A stretch of DNA of 64,000 nt. Source: Hyaloperonospora brassicae. Taxonomy: Eukaryota; Oomycota; Peronosporomycetes; Peronosporales; Peronosporaceae. The notes under the pieces are model-generated. The model was given only the letters and a program-made list of their open reading frames with translations. It was not told the DNA's origin and did no database searches. The DNA lies in contig CANTFL010000370.1 of assembly GCA_947650285.1 (NCBI GenBank), positions 1-64,000 on the forward strand. The letters run 5' to 3'. Of the stretch, positions 34,831 to 45,524 are shown one piece after another (position 1 is the first letter of the stretch; every line of letters starts with the position of its first letter). The position numbers and the translations under genes are program-made.

Positions 34831-35640
34831 GATCGAGATCGTGATCAGTGATCCGGTATGTGATCGAGATCAAGTATGTGATCGAGATCAGGTTGGTGTG
34901 GAGCACACCATGTGATTCGCAATCAGCAAGGCAATCACGATCAGGAATTGATCGAGATCGTGATCAGTGATCCGGTATGTGATCGAGACCAAGTATGTGA
35001 TCGAGATCAGGTTGGTGTGGAGCACACCATGTGATTCGCAATCAGCAAGGCAATCACGATCAGGAATTGATCGAGATCGTGATCAGTGATCAGGTAGGTG
35101 ATCGCGACCAAGTATGTGATCGAGATCAGGTTGGTGTGGAGCACACCATGTGATTCGCAATCAGCAAGGCAATCACGATCAGGAATTGATCGAGATCGTG
35201 ATCAGTGATCAGGTAGGTGATCGCGACCAAGTAAGTGTAGAGCACACCATGTGATCCGCGATCAGCAAGGCGATCAGGAAGCGATCGAGATCATGATCAT
35301 TGATCAGGTAGGTGATCGCGATCAAGTTGGTGTAGAGCAGACCATGTGATCCGCGATCAGCAAGGCGATTGCGATCAGGAAGCGATCGAGATCGTGATCA
35401 GTGATCAAGTAGGTGAACGCGATCAAGTTGGTCTGGAGCACACCATGTGATCCGCGATCAGCAAGGCGATTGCGATCAGGAAGCGATCGAGATCGTGATC
35501 ATTGATCAGGTAGGTGATCGCGATCAAGTTAGTGTAGAGCAGACCATGTGATCCACGATCAGCAAAGCGATCCAATCAGGAAGAGATCGAGATCGGGATC
35601 AGTGATCAGGTGGGTGATCGCGATCAGACAAGCATATCAG
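34831..35640 (+). repeat. GATC-saturated tandem array in the U3 of B (8 units)
   Basis: Units start with GATCGAGATC at 34831, 34950, 35069, 35188, 35283, 35384, 35485 and 35585, with periods of 119, 119, 119, 95, 101, 101 and 100 bp. Each unit contains about six to ten GATC or near-GATC steps and a CACACCATGTGAT block, itself a CACA..TGTG inverted motif. The 3' LTR has seven units (45799-46500). Confidence 0.95.
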
Positions 35641-36237
35641 GTGTGGGCCACGCAAGTACAAGATTGCTACCGTCTGGAGAGAGCGACATGTGGCAAACGA
35701 TGTCCAAGACATGGGGATAGGAGTAGGTTTCATGGTTTGATTGGTTAACATTAAACAGAGTTCAATTTGCTTCAAAGTACACGTGTCGACTTCTTCTCCG
35801 GGTGGATCATTGGCCACCCGACGTCAAGGAAAGGTTTCCATACTTTAATCAAGTGATATCCGTGGATTGTTTGGCCAGGGATCAAGATCTCTCAAGCAAC
35901 ACCCCAACTGCGACTGGACGCAGGAAACCCTTTGTTGTTGAGGACCCAAGATCGCGAGACAGCTCAAGTGGTTAGAAGGCTCGCGAAATCAAGGTCTACA
36001 TTTGGACAAGGCAATCTGTTACAGATCAGGGTGACTCATATCGAGCATCCCACAAGCATACAAGTGATCGCGTGACGAATTCCACGTGATCACACCAACC
36101 CCGATCGTAGTGTGCAGATTTCCACACCGTGATCGAACCTCGACCCCATCGCAAACACAGTCAAGTTTTCTATTGAAACGAGTCCACCTAGCAGAGTGCA
36201 ACCCGCCCCACCGACAGGTACACAAGGTGAGGAAGGA

Positions 36238-36246
36238 TATATAAAA
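36238..36246 (+). promoter_or_regulatory. TATA box of the B LTR
   Basis: TATATAAAA lies about 93 bp before the LTR end and is repeated in the 3' LTR near 47089. Transcription would be expected to start about 25-35 bp downstream, making a U3 of about 1.7 kb and an R-U5 below 100 bp (inferred). Confidence 0.55.
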
Positions 36247-36340
36247 CACGAAATCGGAGTGCCCCTCCGTTAGTCGGTCATCCGGGCGCCAGCGGAGAGT
36301 TGGGATCAAACCTCAATGAGCGATCACCACTCCGCCACAA

Positions 36341-36358
36341 TGGTGCGCGTGCCCGGTC
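36341..36358 (+). other. Primer-binding site of B
   Basis: TGGTGCGCGTGCCCGGTC starts one base after the 5' LTR end and has the TGG expected for pairing with a tRNA 3' CCA. The tRNA species was not identified. Confidence 0.65.
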
Positions 36359-36422
36359 TTCTGGAGACCCGGGATTACACCGTGAGTCGCTGAGTAAAGA
36401 TGTGAAGATAAAAACTGTACCT

Positions 36423-38700
36423 GGGATGGAAGCGTTGAAGGCAAAGAATTACCTCAGACGTGCGAGTCCGAGTGATTCCCAGTTCATCATAGTTTTGGGA
36501 GGGGCTCTAATGACAAGAAAACAAAATAGGAAATTCGATCGCTCGATTCGAAAGAAAACCCTCGACCCCCTCCTGAGGTCCCTTATGGGACCACCGCGGA
36601 TCGTGATACAAAGCATGATTCGCAGGGTGAAAACCCATCGGTTAAAATCGAGCAAAAGTTGCACGAACTCAGACCCGTGATCTCGAGAAATGATCGATTG
36701 AGGACTGTGAGGGTAAAAAATTAACGATTGAGCTTCTTCAATGTGATCAAGTTGAGAACAAGACCCCGAAGCCAATCAATTTTGTGGAAGACGAGATCAA
36801 GATGGAAAGGTGGCAAATTGAAGAACATGCCAAGATGTACGAGTGGAAGATGCTCAAGAATCTACTAACAAGCGATCCAGAACTCCAAGTGCTGAAGCCA
36901 GAACTGATCGACGAAATTCAAGGTCCGGAATCGACCCCGGCATGTGCATTAAACATGCTGGAAGGAATCTATGGGGTCATGCGACTTTTGCATGAATCTA
37001 AATTCGATGGAGGAGATGATCGATGTATAAAGGTTGTTGGATTATGATCAAGATTAAATTATCTGCGCATGTCGATCGTTGTACGAGAAGCTGACCCCTC
37101 TCACAGGCAAAGCCAAGATTAAAGATCAAGCGAGTACCACGATCGCGGACATGACGAAGGAATACCACACCGGATCTTCGCAGTATGCCTCAGCGGAAAT
37201 CGAGATTGACTCAGACGCCTCGATCGGCATTCAACGGATGTCACTAGGTCCCAGTGATTCCGCTCATCTGCATGATCGCGCCACAGGAATCAGGGCTGAG
37301 CCGCGATTGGCAGCTATACGCACCACCGGATATGACGCAGTGGCCTTACAAGGACATCTGCTAATCTACATTGACAAAACAATGGAGCGAATTGAACAGA
37401 GGCAACGAAATCAAGCCTGCCAAGCGATCTACCCAAGTCAAGCGATCAAGATGCCAAGAGCGCGATAGAAATAATTTCGAGATGTGAGGATGGAGTCGGT
37501 CGGATCGCGTCAAGGTCAATCAGACTTTGGCGATCACGGAGGACATACCCCGAACGAATCGGAGCTAGAATACCCGAGGCGGCCATTAATGGCACCTGCA
37601 GGAGTGTCAATAAATCAAGGGCCGTCTACCCAGCGTATTTGTTTCTCGGTGATCAACGAGCTGAAGAAATCCATGGCAGAGACCGAGACGAAGATCGCGC
37701 CAGAAGCTGGATCAGCAAGGTCAAGTCGGCGTTCCTAAGGGACCAAATACCAGATGAAGAGAAATGCCTGGTGTTTAGTGATCTACTGACAAGACCAGCA
37801 CAGAATTGCCACAGTCAACTGAATCGCACTACTCGTCGTGCGTGAAAAGATCTTCTGGAAGGTTTCATGGTGCAATATAGAGGGTACGGCGTGTCGAATG
37901 CCAGACATTATTACCACGCACGTAAACGACCGGATGAAACCCCGCTGGAGCATTTACCCCGATTGAATGTAGCAGCGATCTGAGCCAAGGTCGCGAATCG
38001 TGAAGGAAAACACCCTTCGCGGCGTGAACATGTGGAACATTTTATTTCTAGGCTGGACGATCGCGATTCAGCGAAACAGTTGACTCTACTGCGATTGTCG
38101 GACGCCGACGACGTTGAAGAAACCTTGCGTGCGTATCAGCGGATGGAAACCGGACACGAAGACGTCGATGGGATCGGGAAAGTTTCATCAGCGACCACGA
38201 GGTAATTCTTATCAGGTTCCGTCAAATTAACCCGGGCCGTAAGAGAGATCAGGGCGGAAAGCGAGAGCAGCATTTCGGAGTCGGATCCAAGGAGATCGGA
38301 AGAGGACGTGGACCGGCGTAGAATTTGTGCAACTACCGTCCCCACTCGAGTGCAATCAAGCCAAAATCATCGTATGCCGCATGAAGAAGCTGATCGGGGA
38401 GAGTTACGCGATCACGGAGAACGATTAAAACCGTGCACTCACTGTGGATCGATCAAGCATAGTGGTCGTGGCGACTGGAAGCGATTTACTTGCCAGAAAT
38501 GCGGCCGTAAAGGACATCGATCGGACAAATGATTTTACGCGTGAGCAGATCGTGGAAAGGTGCATGAGAGTGGCAAGTGCCTTTTGGAAAAGTTCAACAA
38601 TCTTATGCGCTAATGGTATGTGCCTACCAATCACGCAAGAATGTTTCCGTCCGAGGCGGAGGAATTGTTAAATTAAGCGGCCTGCCAGGATGGAATCTGA
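36423..38700 (+). pseudogene. gag: B gag, broken
   Basis: Readable segments are 36423-36680 (MEALKAKNYLRRASPSD), 36784-37047 (MERWQIEEHAKMYEWKMLKN), 37079-37468 and a capsid part from 37639 (DRARSWISKVKSAFLRD then EEKCLVFSDLL) to about 38165. The zinc-binding tail is at about 38430-38535: CTHCGSIKHS, then CQKCGRKGHRSDK followed by TGA exactly where the last Cys of C-x2-C-x4-H-x4-C belongs (TGA instead of TGT/TGC). Several frameshifts separate the segments. The exact start is uncertain. Confidence 0.75.
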
Positions 38701-38864
38701 TACGAGTCGAGCGTTCTAGGCTCTGAATATATGCTTTCGTTGAGAAACAAGTGAAAATTAAAAGTAAACGATCAGGCCGAGCCGATCGCTAATATACTTA
38801 TTGATTCAACTTGTGTCCCAACGTTTCAAGTGTGCAACGAATTGATGAATAAACCCGATCATCC

Positions 38865-39330
38865 GTGAAGATGAAGCTCGATCTCGCACGATGTGAATCA
38901 TGTAGGTATTGGAAATACCACACCCCTGGAAAGTCGTTCAAGCAGGCTAAAGCGGTTGGCAAGATCAAAAATGAGAAGGCCACGAAGCTGTTTGATTCCA
39001 GTGCTGAAGTGTCAATCATCGACACCACCTTTGCTCGTAGGGTAGGGTGCATGATCGACGAAAATTATTTTCAAGAATGTGTCGGCATAGAGAAAACGCA
39101 TACATGACAATCGGGCCCACGAAGATCAATATTACATTGGGCGGCTTACAAGTGTATAATTTTGACGCATGGGTCGGTGATAAAGTCGGTCAAGATTCTA
39201 TACTGGGTATGGATTTCATGTTTTCAGCGGAAATTCGCTTGGATCTAGCGGACCGAACGCTATGTCTACCCGATGAAGTCCGCATAGGTCTAGCGGGGCG
39301 TAAGCCACTCTATAGATCAACAATTTGAGC
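38865..39330 (+). pseudogene. B aspartic protease, broken
   Basis: KLFDSSAEVSIIDTTFARRV (about 38985-39045) is the active-site loop, with Asp retained but DSG(A) changed to DSSA. After a frameshift, 39047-39328 contains TIGPTKINITLGGLQVYNF and DSILGMDFMFSAEIRLD, the C-terminal protease signature (ILGMDF). It would have cleaved Gag-Pol. Confidence 0.78.
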
Positions 39331-39675
39331 GATCAACCTAAATGATCAACACGTGGTGATACTGGCCGGCAAATCAACAGAAGTGAGGATAGGTATCGCG
39401 CCATTAGGATCTATACTGTAGGTAAAACGAGACGTGGAGTGGGTACCAACTATGACTACCGGGACTAGCAGGATCAACTATCTACAGCTTACAAACCTAT
39501 GTGATCGCTAGATAACTTTACGCTGAAAAATCACTTAGGGGTATAGATGGTAGCAGACACGATACCACGATCGCAGGGGTACGTTTCTGTGGGGCGCGAC
39601 GTTATAACGAGTGGCAGACATTAGCGTTCCAGGCTACAACTGATTGAGAAAAAGTATCACCCGCAAAGTATGAAG

Positions 39676-40114
39676 TGTAACGAGGTAGCCCGTTACATGA
39701 AATTGTCATTAAGAAGAAATTGACAATAAAGAATATTACGCCGAATATTCTTTAAACAATATCACAGACATGGTGATATTGTTGAGATGACCGAAGGGTC
39801 TACTCATTGGTTGATATTTCGATGATGACAACCCACCAATCGCGGCTAGACGCGCGCAATGGGTGGTGAGTAGACTTCACCATACATTTAGTTCTATTGG
39901 TATAATTAAGTCAGGACAAACAGAGATACAAGAGTTAAAGGACGTAATCATATTTTGAACAGTTTTTTTTCCTTTAGGATAGAGTCTTTCACATTAGTCG
40001 TTATATCTTCCTCTGTGTAGTTCTACACCTATCTGGGCACTGACTATCACTACAGTCAGTGATAGTGAGCTCCGTACTAGTTGACCAGTACGTAATCGTT
40101 GGTGCCCCATTACA
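39676..40114 (+). mobile_element. Solo LTR, family C, copy 3, inserted in B
   Basis: 439 bp, TGTAACGAGG to GTGCCCCATTACA, flanked by a perfect 5-bp TSD TGAAG (39671-39675 and 40115-40119). Sequence on both sides belongs to B (protease upstream, RT downstream). The internal hairpin ACTATCACT/AGTGATAGT is at 40043-40066. This is the third insertion layer (C in B in A2). Confidence 0.93.
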
Positions 40115-40119
40115 TGAAG

Positions 40120-41160
40120 GGCCATTAGTTCATCAGCAATCATATCCTACACTAAGAAGTGAAGACAGAAAAAGAGGCGAACGACTGCAGTGCTGACAAG
40201 TTACAACCTGATCAAAACGTGGCCGAAGAAGAATTAATGCACTACATAGACGAGAGTAAAAACAATGATCGCGCTATGAATGGTTATCTGAGATCGATCA
40301 AGGTACTTTAGACGGAATATACAAATGACGAGACGCAAGACGTTGAGCGGGTGCTATCAATGTCAAAGGAATCTAGAAGGAGTGGTGACACCGACCGTGA
40401 CGAGGAGATTCTATTGCGAGGAACCTGATCGTGGACAGAGACGATCAATCGATCAACCAGACGCGATCTCTACCATGGATGATGATGGACAAAAACAGTC
40501 CAGAAATCAGTCTGGCGTAATCGCGAGGGACACAGAAGAGTGGTGTATGCAGCCTTAGGAAGATGTGTGTCTACTAACGAAAATTTCTTCGTTGGTCTCA
40601 ACGACCCAATGGTGCGAAGGGGCGATCAGTTACAAGATCGGCATGAGGAGTCAAACCCTGAAGTAAAAATGGTCGAGGCAAAAGATATTGAGCGATGTAT
40701 CAGCGATTTGCTGCAAGGAGAGTCCCGCTGTCAGACAGACGGGAGTGCGATCAGAGATTGTGATTAACAGGAAAAGTCCAATGGACTGGTGAAACGGAAT
40801 GACGTCGTGGCGATCGGAGAAGAAAAGACGGTGGTGGAGCCGCTTACCGAGTCGACGTATCGTAGCGAAAGTGGAGAGTTATACGCTGAGGATGTCGATC
40901 AGCACATGGCGATCCTACCGGAAGTTGATACATCGACGGCCGAGATATCTTAAGAAGACATTCAATCGGGTGACCCAGAGGAGCCACTTTCGAGTGATCA
41001 AGAGAAGGTGCGACAACTAATATGGGCGAATCTTCATCTGCTATCGGCAAAGGTAATGCCCTACCCCCTGCGGCTCGTGGAGCGGTCTGTGAGATTGATG
41101 TCGTAGGCGCTAACGCGATCGCACAGAGAGTGCGACCGGTCGCTCTCAAATTTCACGAGA
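40120..41160 (+). pseudogene. B pol linker between protease and RT
   Basis: Short open pieces (40325-40558, 40540-40767, 40799-41020) in different frames, rich in acidic residues, Gln and Arg. Position between protease and RT makes it the degraded pol linker. No domain is recognisable. Confidence 0.45.
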
Positions 41161-42060
41161 AGCTAGCTGATATAATCAAGTGACTATTGACGGAGTAGTT
41201 AATTTGCCTGTCCGTTTCTCCGTGGGAATCACCGATCGTGGTGAATATAAAGACTAATGGAGAAGATATCCGATTATGCATTGACTCTAGACGAGTGGAT
41301 TAGCTGACGAGATTGATGGTTTACCCCATGCTTTTAATCAGCGACTTGATGCAGGATATGATAAAGCAATGTGGTACTGTATTTTAGACATGTCAAGTTG
41401 TTTTTGAGTAATGGAGATGACGGAGCGAACTGGAAGAATTTCGGCGTTTATTTCACCATCATGCCTGTTTGAATGGCTAAGGATGCCGTTTGGATTGAAG
41501 AACGCACCGCTGAATCACCAACTACTGATCGACAAGGCGTTATATGGATCTAAGGATATTAATACACATCAAACTACGTCACTTCGGTATCACCATATCT
41601 TATTGACGTGTTTACCGACGGGGGACTGAGTTCTGACATGAAGACGTCGGTACTTGGTCGAAGATCATGCATCAACGATATACTGATACCGGCCCCGTCG
41701 TATATATTTTTCTACCGCAACGTGGAACGATTGTTGAACGTGTGTAATCAATGAAATTTATCGATCAGCCTGGCTAAAGCTTCTGGGGACGAAGCAAGGT
41801 AGACTACCTGGGTCATCAAGTGTCTTTGGCTTGATCAAAAGCGAACTCAAAGGATCTAGGATCATTGATAATTACATCATTTCCTCGCTCCTTAAGATTG
41901 ATGTAATCGTTTCTGGGGAGCCTCAACTTTTACAGTCGATTCGTCGAAGGCTTTTCAGTGTACGCCTCAGTACTATACGAATTGAAAATAGCCGATTTTC
42001 ATGAGATACGTCGAGCATATGACGACCCAAGGACCGTGGGGGTTGCGGAGCGAACTCGGA
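41160..42060 (+). pseudogene. B reverse transcriptase, heavily mutated
   Basis: Fragments in order: SPWESPIVVNIKTNGEDIRL then CIDSRRVD (about 41220-41305), and 41411-41629 with FEWLRMPFGLKNAPLNHQLL. The catalytic motif appears near 41670 as CINDILIP where YIDD is expected, so one catalytic Asp is Asn. Many stops and shifts follow. The enzyme is dead. Confidence 0.78.
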
Positions 42061-42132
42061 TGTGTCATACTGCCCAAAAACAGCGATCAGAAATAACATT
42101 TCATCCCTGGTGATGATGAGGGATTGCATCCG

Positions 42133-42363
42133 GTTGCTGGGGGCGATAAGGAACCACACCTTATTGCTGAGGGCGATCAGGAATCACACCCAATCGCTAT
42201 CGGCGATCCGGAATCTCTCCCAATTGCTGATGTCGATTAGGAATCACACCCAACTCAGGGCGATCAGAAATCGCACTCAATTGCTGAGGTCGATTAGGAA
42301 TCTCACTCGATTGCTGAGTTCGAATAGGAATCGCACCCAATGGCTGGGGGCGATCAGGATCCG
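42133..42363 (+). repeat. 30-bp minisatellite (about 7.7 units) inside B pol
   Basis: Units of the form ATTGCTGAGGGCGATCAGGA followed by ATCACACCCA; one unit is 27 bp, and all lengths are multiples of three. In one frame it reads as a ten-residue repeat with ESHP and GDQ (acidic), in another as IRNHTQLL repeats. It lies between the RT and RNase H domains. Confidence 0.92.
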
Positions 42364-42419
42364 AAAGGCAGGAGTCGCTAGGAGAATGCAACGATTGCGT
42401 TAACTTTCTCGAAACAGAA

Positions 42420-43550
42420 GATATCGACTACATCCATTTGAAACACTTTGACCTGGATCGACTGCCAGTGATTGTGGTGTACGCCAGAAAGGGGGCTGTA
42501 TAGGCGGCATTGCTGCAGATACATGAGGAGGTGTATTGGCCGGTCACTTTTTCAAGCCGTACGCTGAAGATCAACGAAGTTTACTATGGCACGGTGGAGA
42601 CGGAGGAGCCAGCATTGCAAAGGATGCTAGATAAATGTTATACCATGCTGTTGTCTTGTGAGATCACCGTGCTGACGCGTTATTCGACCTTAGCCTGGTT
42701 GCTCCAATGTTCCGGTCTCAATGAGAGATAAGAATGATGGGCTGCATTGTTATCAAACTGGACACTGGAGATCCGTCGATGTGTGAAGGGTGAAGATGAG
42801 ATACTGGGTACTCTGGCATCGAGTATTACTCCACGACAGGGAGTGGATGAGATGTTGATCACGATTGCGGCAAAAAAATTACTACAAACGATCATTATGC
42901 CTCCACCTACCTTCGAAGAGGAAGCAAATCTCTGGGTGGCTAGTATTGATGGGTCTGCTAGAGTAAAGAGAAAGTGAGGAGCATGCAGCGCAATCGTATG
43001 GAGATTAAGAGGTTGGAAGGTTGTGGCTGCCGCATCTGAATTCGTCCCTGATCTAACGGTCAACGAAGCAGAGTATAGAAAGATACTTCTATGTTTTAAT
43101 TTGTAGACTGATCAGATCAGGGAACGGATAACCATATGTGGAGATTAATTTAATGTTCAGGCAAATGCGTGGAGAGATCGATGGCAAGGCGCCAGTTCTA
43201 CAACCGCTGAGACATAAAGCGATCGAGAAACTCCGATCCTGGCCCAAACATGATTTCTTACATGTGAAACGCGATTGGAACGCAAGCGCAGATCGATTGA
43301 AAAGTGAAGCCCTGCGGAAAGAGAAATGTGGGATAGTGATGGATGACCAAGATCGCCAAGATCTAGTGACTCTGAATTGGCTAGATGAGTTACTGATACC
43401 CCGCAAGACGAATCAGAGGGTGCAAGTAGCTGCGATTAACTGCCTGCCGCACGACGATGCCATTCGCCAAAAACTGTTCAAGAGGACATCGTACAACAGA
43501 TACGAATCGAACGGATCAAACAAGTGCAGGATGAAGAGAGTTGGATCTTA
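42420..43550 (+). pseudogene. B RNase H region, broken
   Basis: 42510-42731 reads EEVYWPVTFSSRTLKINEVY then YGTVETEEPALQRMLDKCY and EITVLTRYSTLAWLLQ, the Ty3 RNase H fold. 42747-42977 and 43138-43551 (EINLMFRQMRGEIDG, HVKRDWNASADRLKSEAL) look like the second RNase H-like or tether domain, with an NASAD motif typical of RNase H folds. Frame changes lie between the segments. Confidence 0.75.
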
Positions 43551-43559
43551 AACGTGAAA

Positions 43560-44867
43560 ATCTATTAGACTGGAGACGTACTTACGATTGCATCAGCGAA
43601 TGCAAAATCATGTGCCTTGATCGCGCCGGACTATAAGGTCGATTTAGACGGGTTGTTGCTCTTTTGTCCCAGGTCAGCTACAAAGTCAAAAGATCGCGTA
43701 GAGCTGGGCCGGTGGGTGATCTCGGAGCTATTGCAGCAGATAGTTTTACATCATTATCATACCAGGTAGGAGGGCGGCCACTAGGGTATAGGTCGAACTT
43801 ACCAGAGGATCAAGGCGAAGTTTAACTGGAGAGGTTTGTATCGAAGTGATCAACGGTATGTGGGAGAGTGTGTGGACTGCGAGACATGTATAGGCCGCTT
43901 CTGTGATCGAAGTGGCTCGCCGGGTAACGTACAAGTGGCGTACCTTGATCCAATCCTAGCGATGGATAATATTCTTTATTTGCCGCGATCGTCTAAAGGG
44001 AACACAGAGTTGTTGATCTGGATCGACCTGTTCTCTGGATATGTGGCTGCGAAGGTGAGTGCATCTCGGACTTCACAAACAATCGCGAAAAATTACGACG
44101 AATGTGTATTCAGAAGGTTTGGCGCAAGTGAATCAATTCGACACGATTAAGAACCAGGATTCATATCTGAATTCTTTCGAGCGTTTAATTAGATCGTGGG
44201 CCAGACACAACGAGCTACTATGGCTGATAGGCCACACATAAACGGCACAGCAACGCGCATGGTACAAAAGTTATCAAGAGCGATCAAAATGTATGTGTCA
44301 GACGAGAACCAGAGAGATTGGGATGAATATGCTGAACGATTGACATACGCGACTAACACGGCACATGATTGAATTCGCGGTGACACCTCATTTTATTTGA
44401 TCCAAGGTTGGGACCCCCGATCAACGTTGGAAGCCACGTTACCTCTAGGGAATACCGCGTCGCGAGAATGAGATTCAGGACGATGGCGGTTTGGCATACA
44501 ACGCCATTATCAACGGGCGAGAGCGACGGTGAACAGTCGACTAAAGGAACCATTTTCAGATTGCGCTAACCAGCATAATCAGGATTGCGATCTGCTAGAC
44601 ATATGCAGCGGATCGCAAGTCTGGCGATTTCTGGATCGCGTGAAGGAGGGGTACGCTCGGAAACTAGCGCATATGTTGCACGGACCGTTCCGAGTGATCG
44701 ACAAGTGCGATTTTCACGCGGTGAGATTGGAAATAGCTAGTACGCCCTACCAAGTTTTCCCAGCGGTTCGTGTGTCGAAGCAGAAACTCGTACGACTGTT
44801 TCCGGATCGACCGATGGAACACGTGAGAATAAGCGAAGCGTGGCGAGTTGACTTAGACGAAGCTTGA
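43560..44867 (+). pseudogene. B integrase, broken
   Basis: Zinc-binding His residues in LHHYHTR (about 43748) and Cys in CVDCETCIG (about 43873). Core: first Asp in LAMDNILYLPRSSKG (Asp at 43965), second in RHD followed by TAA then EPGF (44147-44152), and NGTATRMVQKLSRAIKMYVS (44241 on) where the catalytic Glu is replaced by Thr (44253-44255). C-terminal domain: 44529-44867 with LAHMLHGPFRVIDKCDFH. It ends at a TGA (44865-44867), but the same frame continues into the chromodomain. Confidence 0.85.
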
Positions 44868-45130
44868 TTACCAGAAAACAGTTGGGTAAGCGATCTGGTA
44901 GGAGACAAATTCGAAGTGGATAGAATAGCGGACGTGCTACCAGGACGACGGACACGTTTTGGCAATGTGCACCGACAGTTCAAAGTCTATTGGAAAGGGT
45001 ATGGGGATTCGTAGTGGGTAGACGGAGTCGACTTGAACTGTGGAACGTTGATACAAGAATGGGATCGTGATCGTGTGCGGAAGAATCGGTTTGAAGTGAT
45101 GCAATCGAATGAAGAAGGGAATGTGGGTGA
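44868..45130 (+). pseudogene. B chromodomain
   Basis: In frame with the integrase C-terminus after the TGA: FEVDRIADVLPGRRTRFG then RQFKVYWKGYGDS, a TAG where Trp or Glu is usual, and WVDGVDLNCGTLIQEWD. This is a typical gypsy chromodomain (beta strand, KVYWKGY, then helix). Confidence 0.82.
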
Positions 45131-45524
45131 GTGAGGGTCAGGTCGCGAACTTGAGGTCACGTACATAATGTCTATTTGTGAAGGTGGAAAGGCGGTAGAT
45201 GTTGTAAGTATGGCAACCGAAGGTTTCACCAACGTGATCGCGCAGGTGAAGGTCTATCAGTATTGATGTTCGCCAGAGATCAGCATCGGTAAATCTGAGC
45301 GCGGTAATCAGATCAGTGGGTCTTCGATCGCGAGCGATCTGGACGGAGGGTGATCTGATCGAACATGGTTTTAGAGAAGAAAAAGCATGGAGACGATTTC
45401 AACAATGGATTACGCGGATTAAACGAAAGAGAAAATTGCAATATTGAACTAGAGACTGACCAAGCGAAAAGACAGTGCGCAGTCACTTCGACACTTTGTG
45501 GCGACTAACGGCGCAGGGGGCGAC

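Larger units (their letters stand above)
34574..36339 (+). repeat. B 5' LTR
   Basis: About 1766 bp. U3 contains an eight-unit GATC-rich array (34831-35640). A TATA box lies near the 3' end, so R and U5 are short. Its core is nearly identical to 45552-47106, but the first 27 and last 70 bases differ from the 3' LTR by about 25-30%. Confidence 0.9.

Noticed and set aside
34831..35640. Regular repeats suggestive of a CRISPR-like array.
   Set aside because: Units are contiguous, imperfect and lack unique spacers; they lie inside an LTR and recur in its partner. The organism is eukaryotic.
35548..35748. 66-codon frame repeated exactly at 46397-46597.
   Set aside because: Both lie in the B LTRs; the duplication is the LTR pair and not a gene family.
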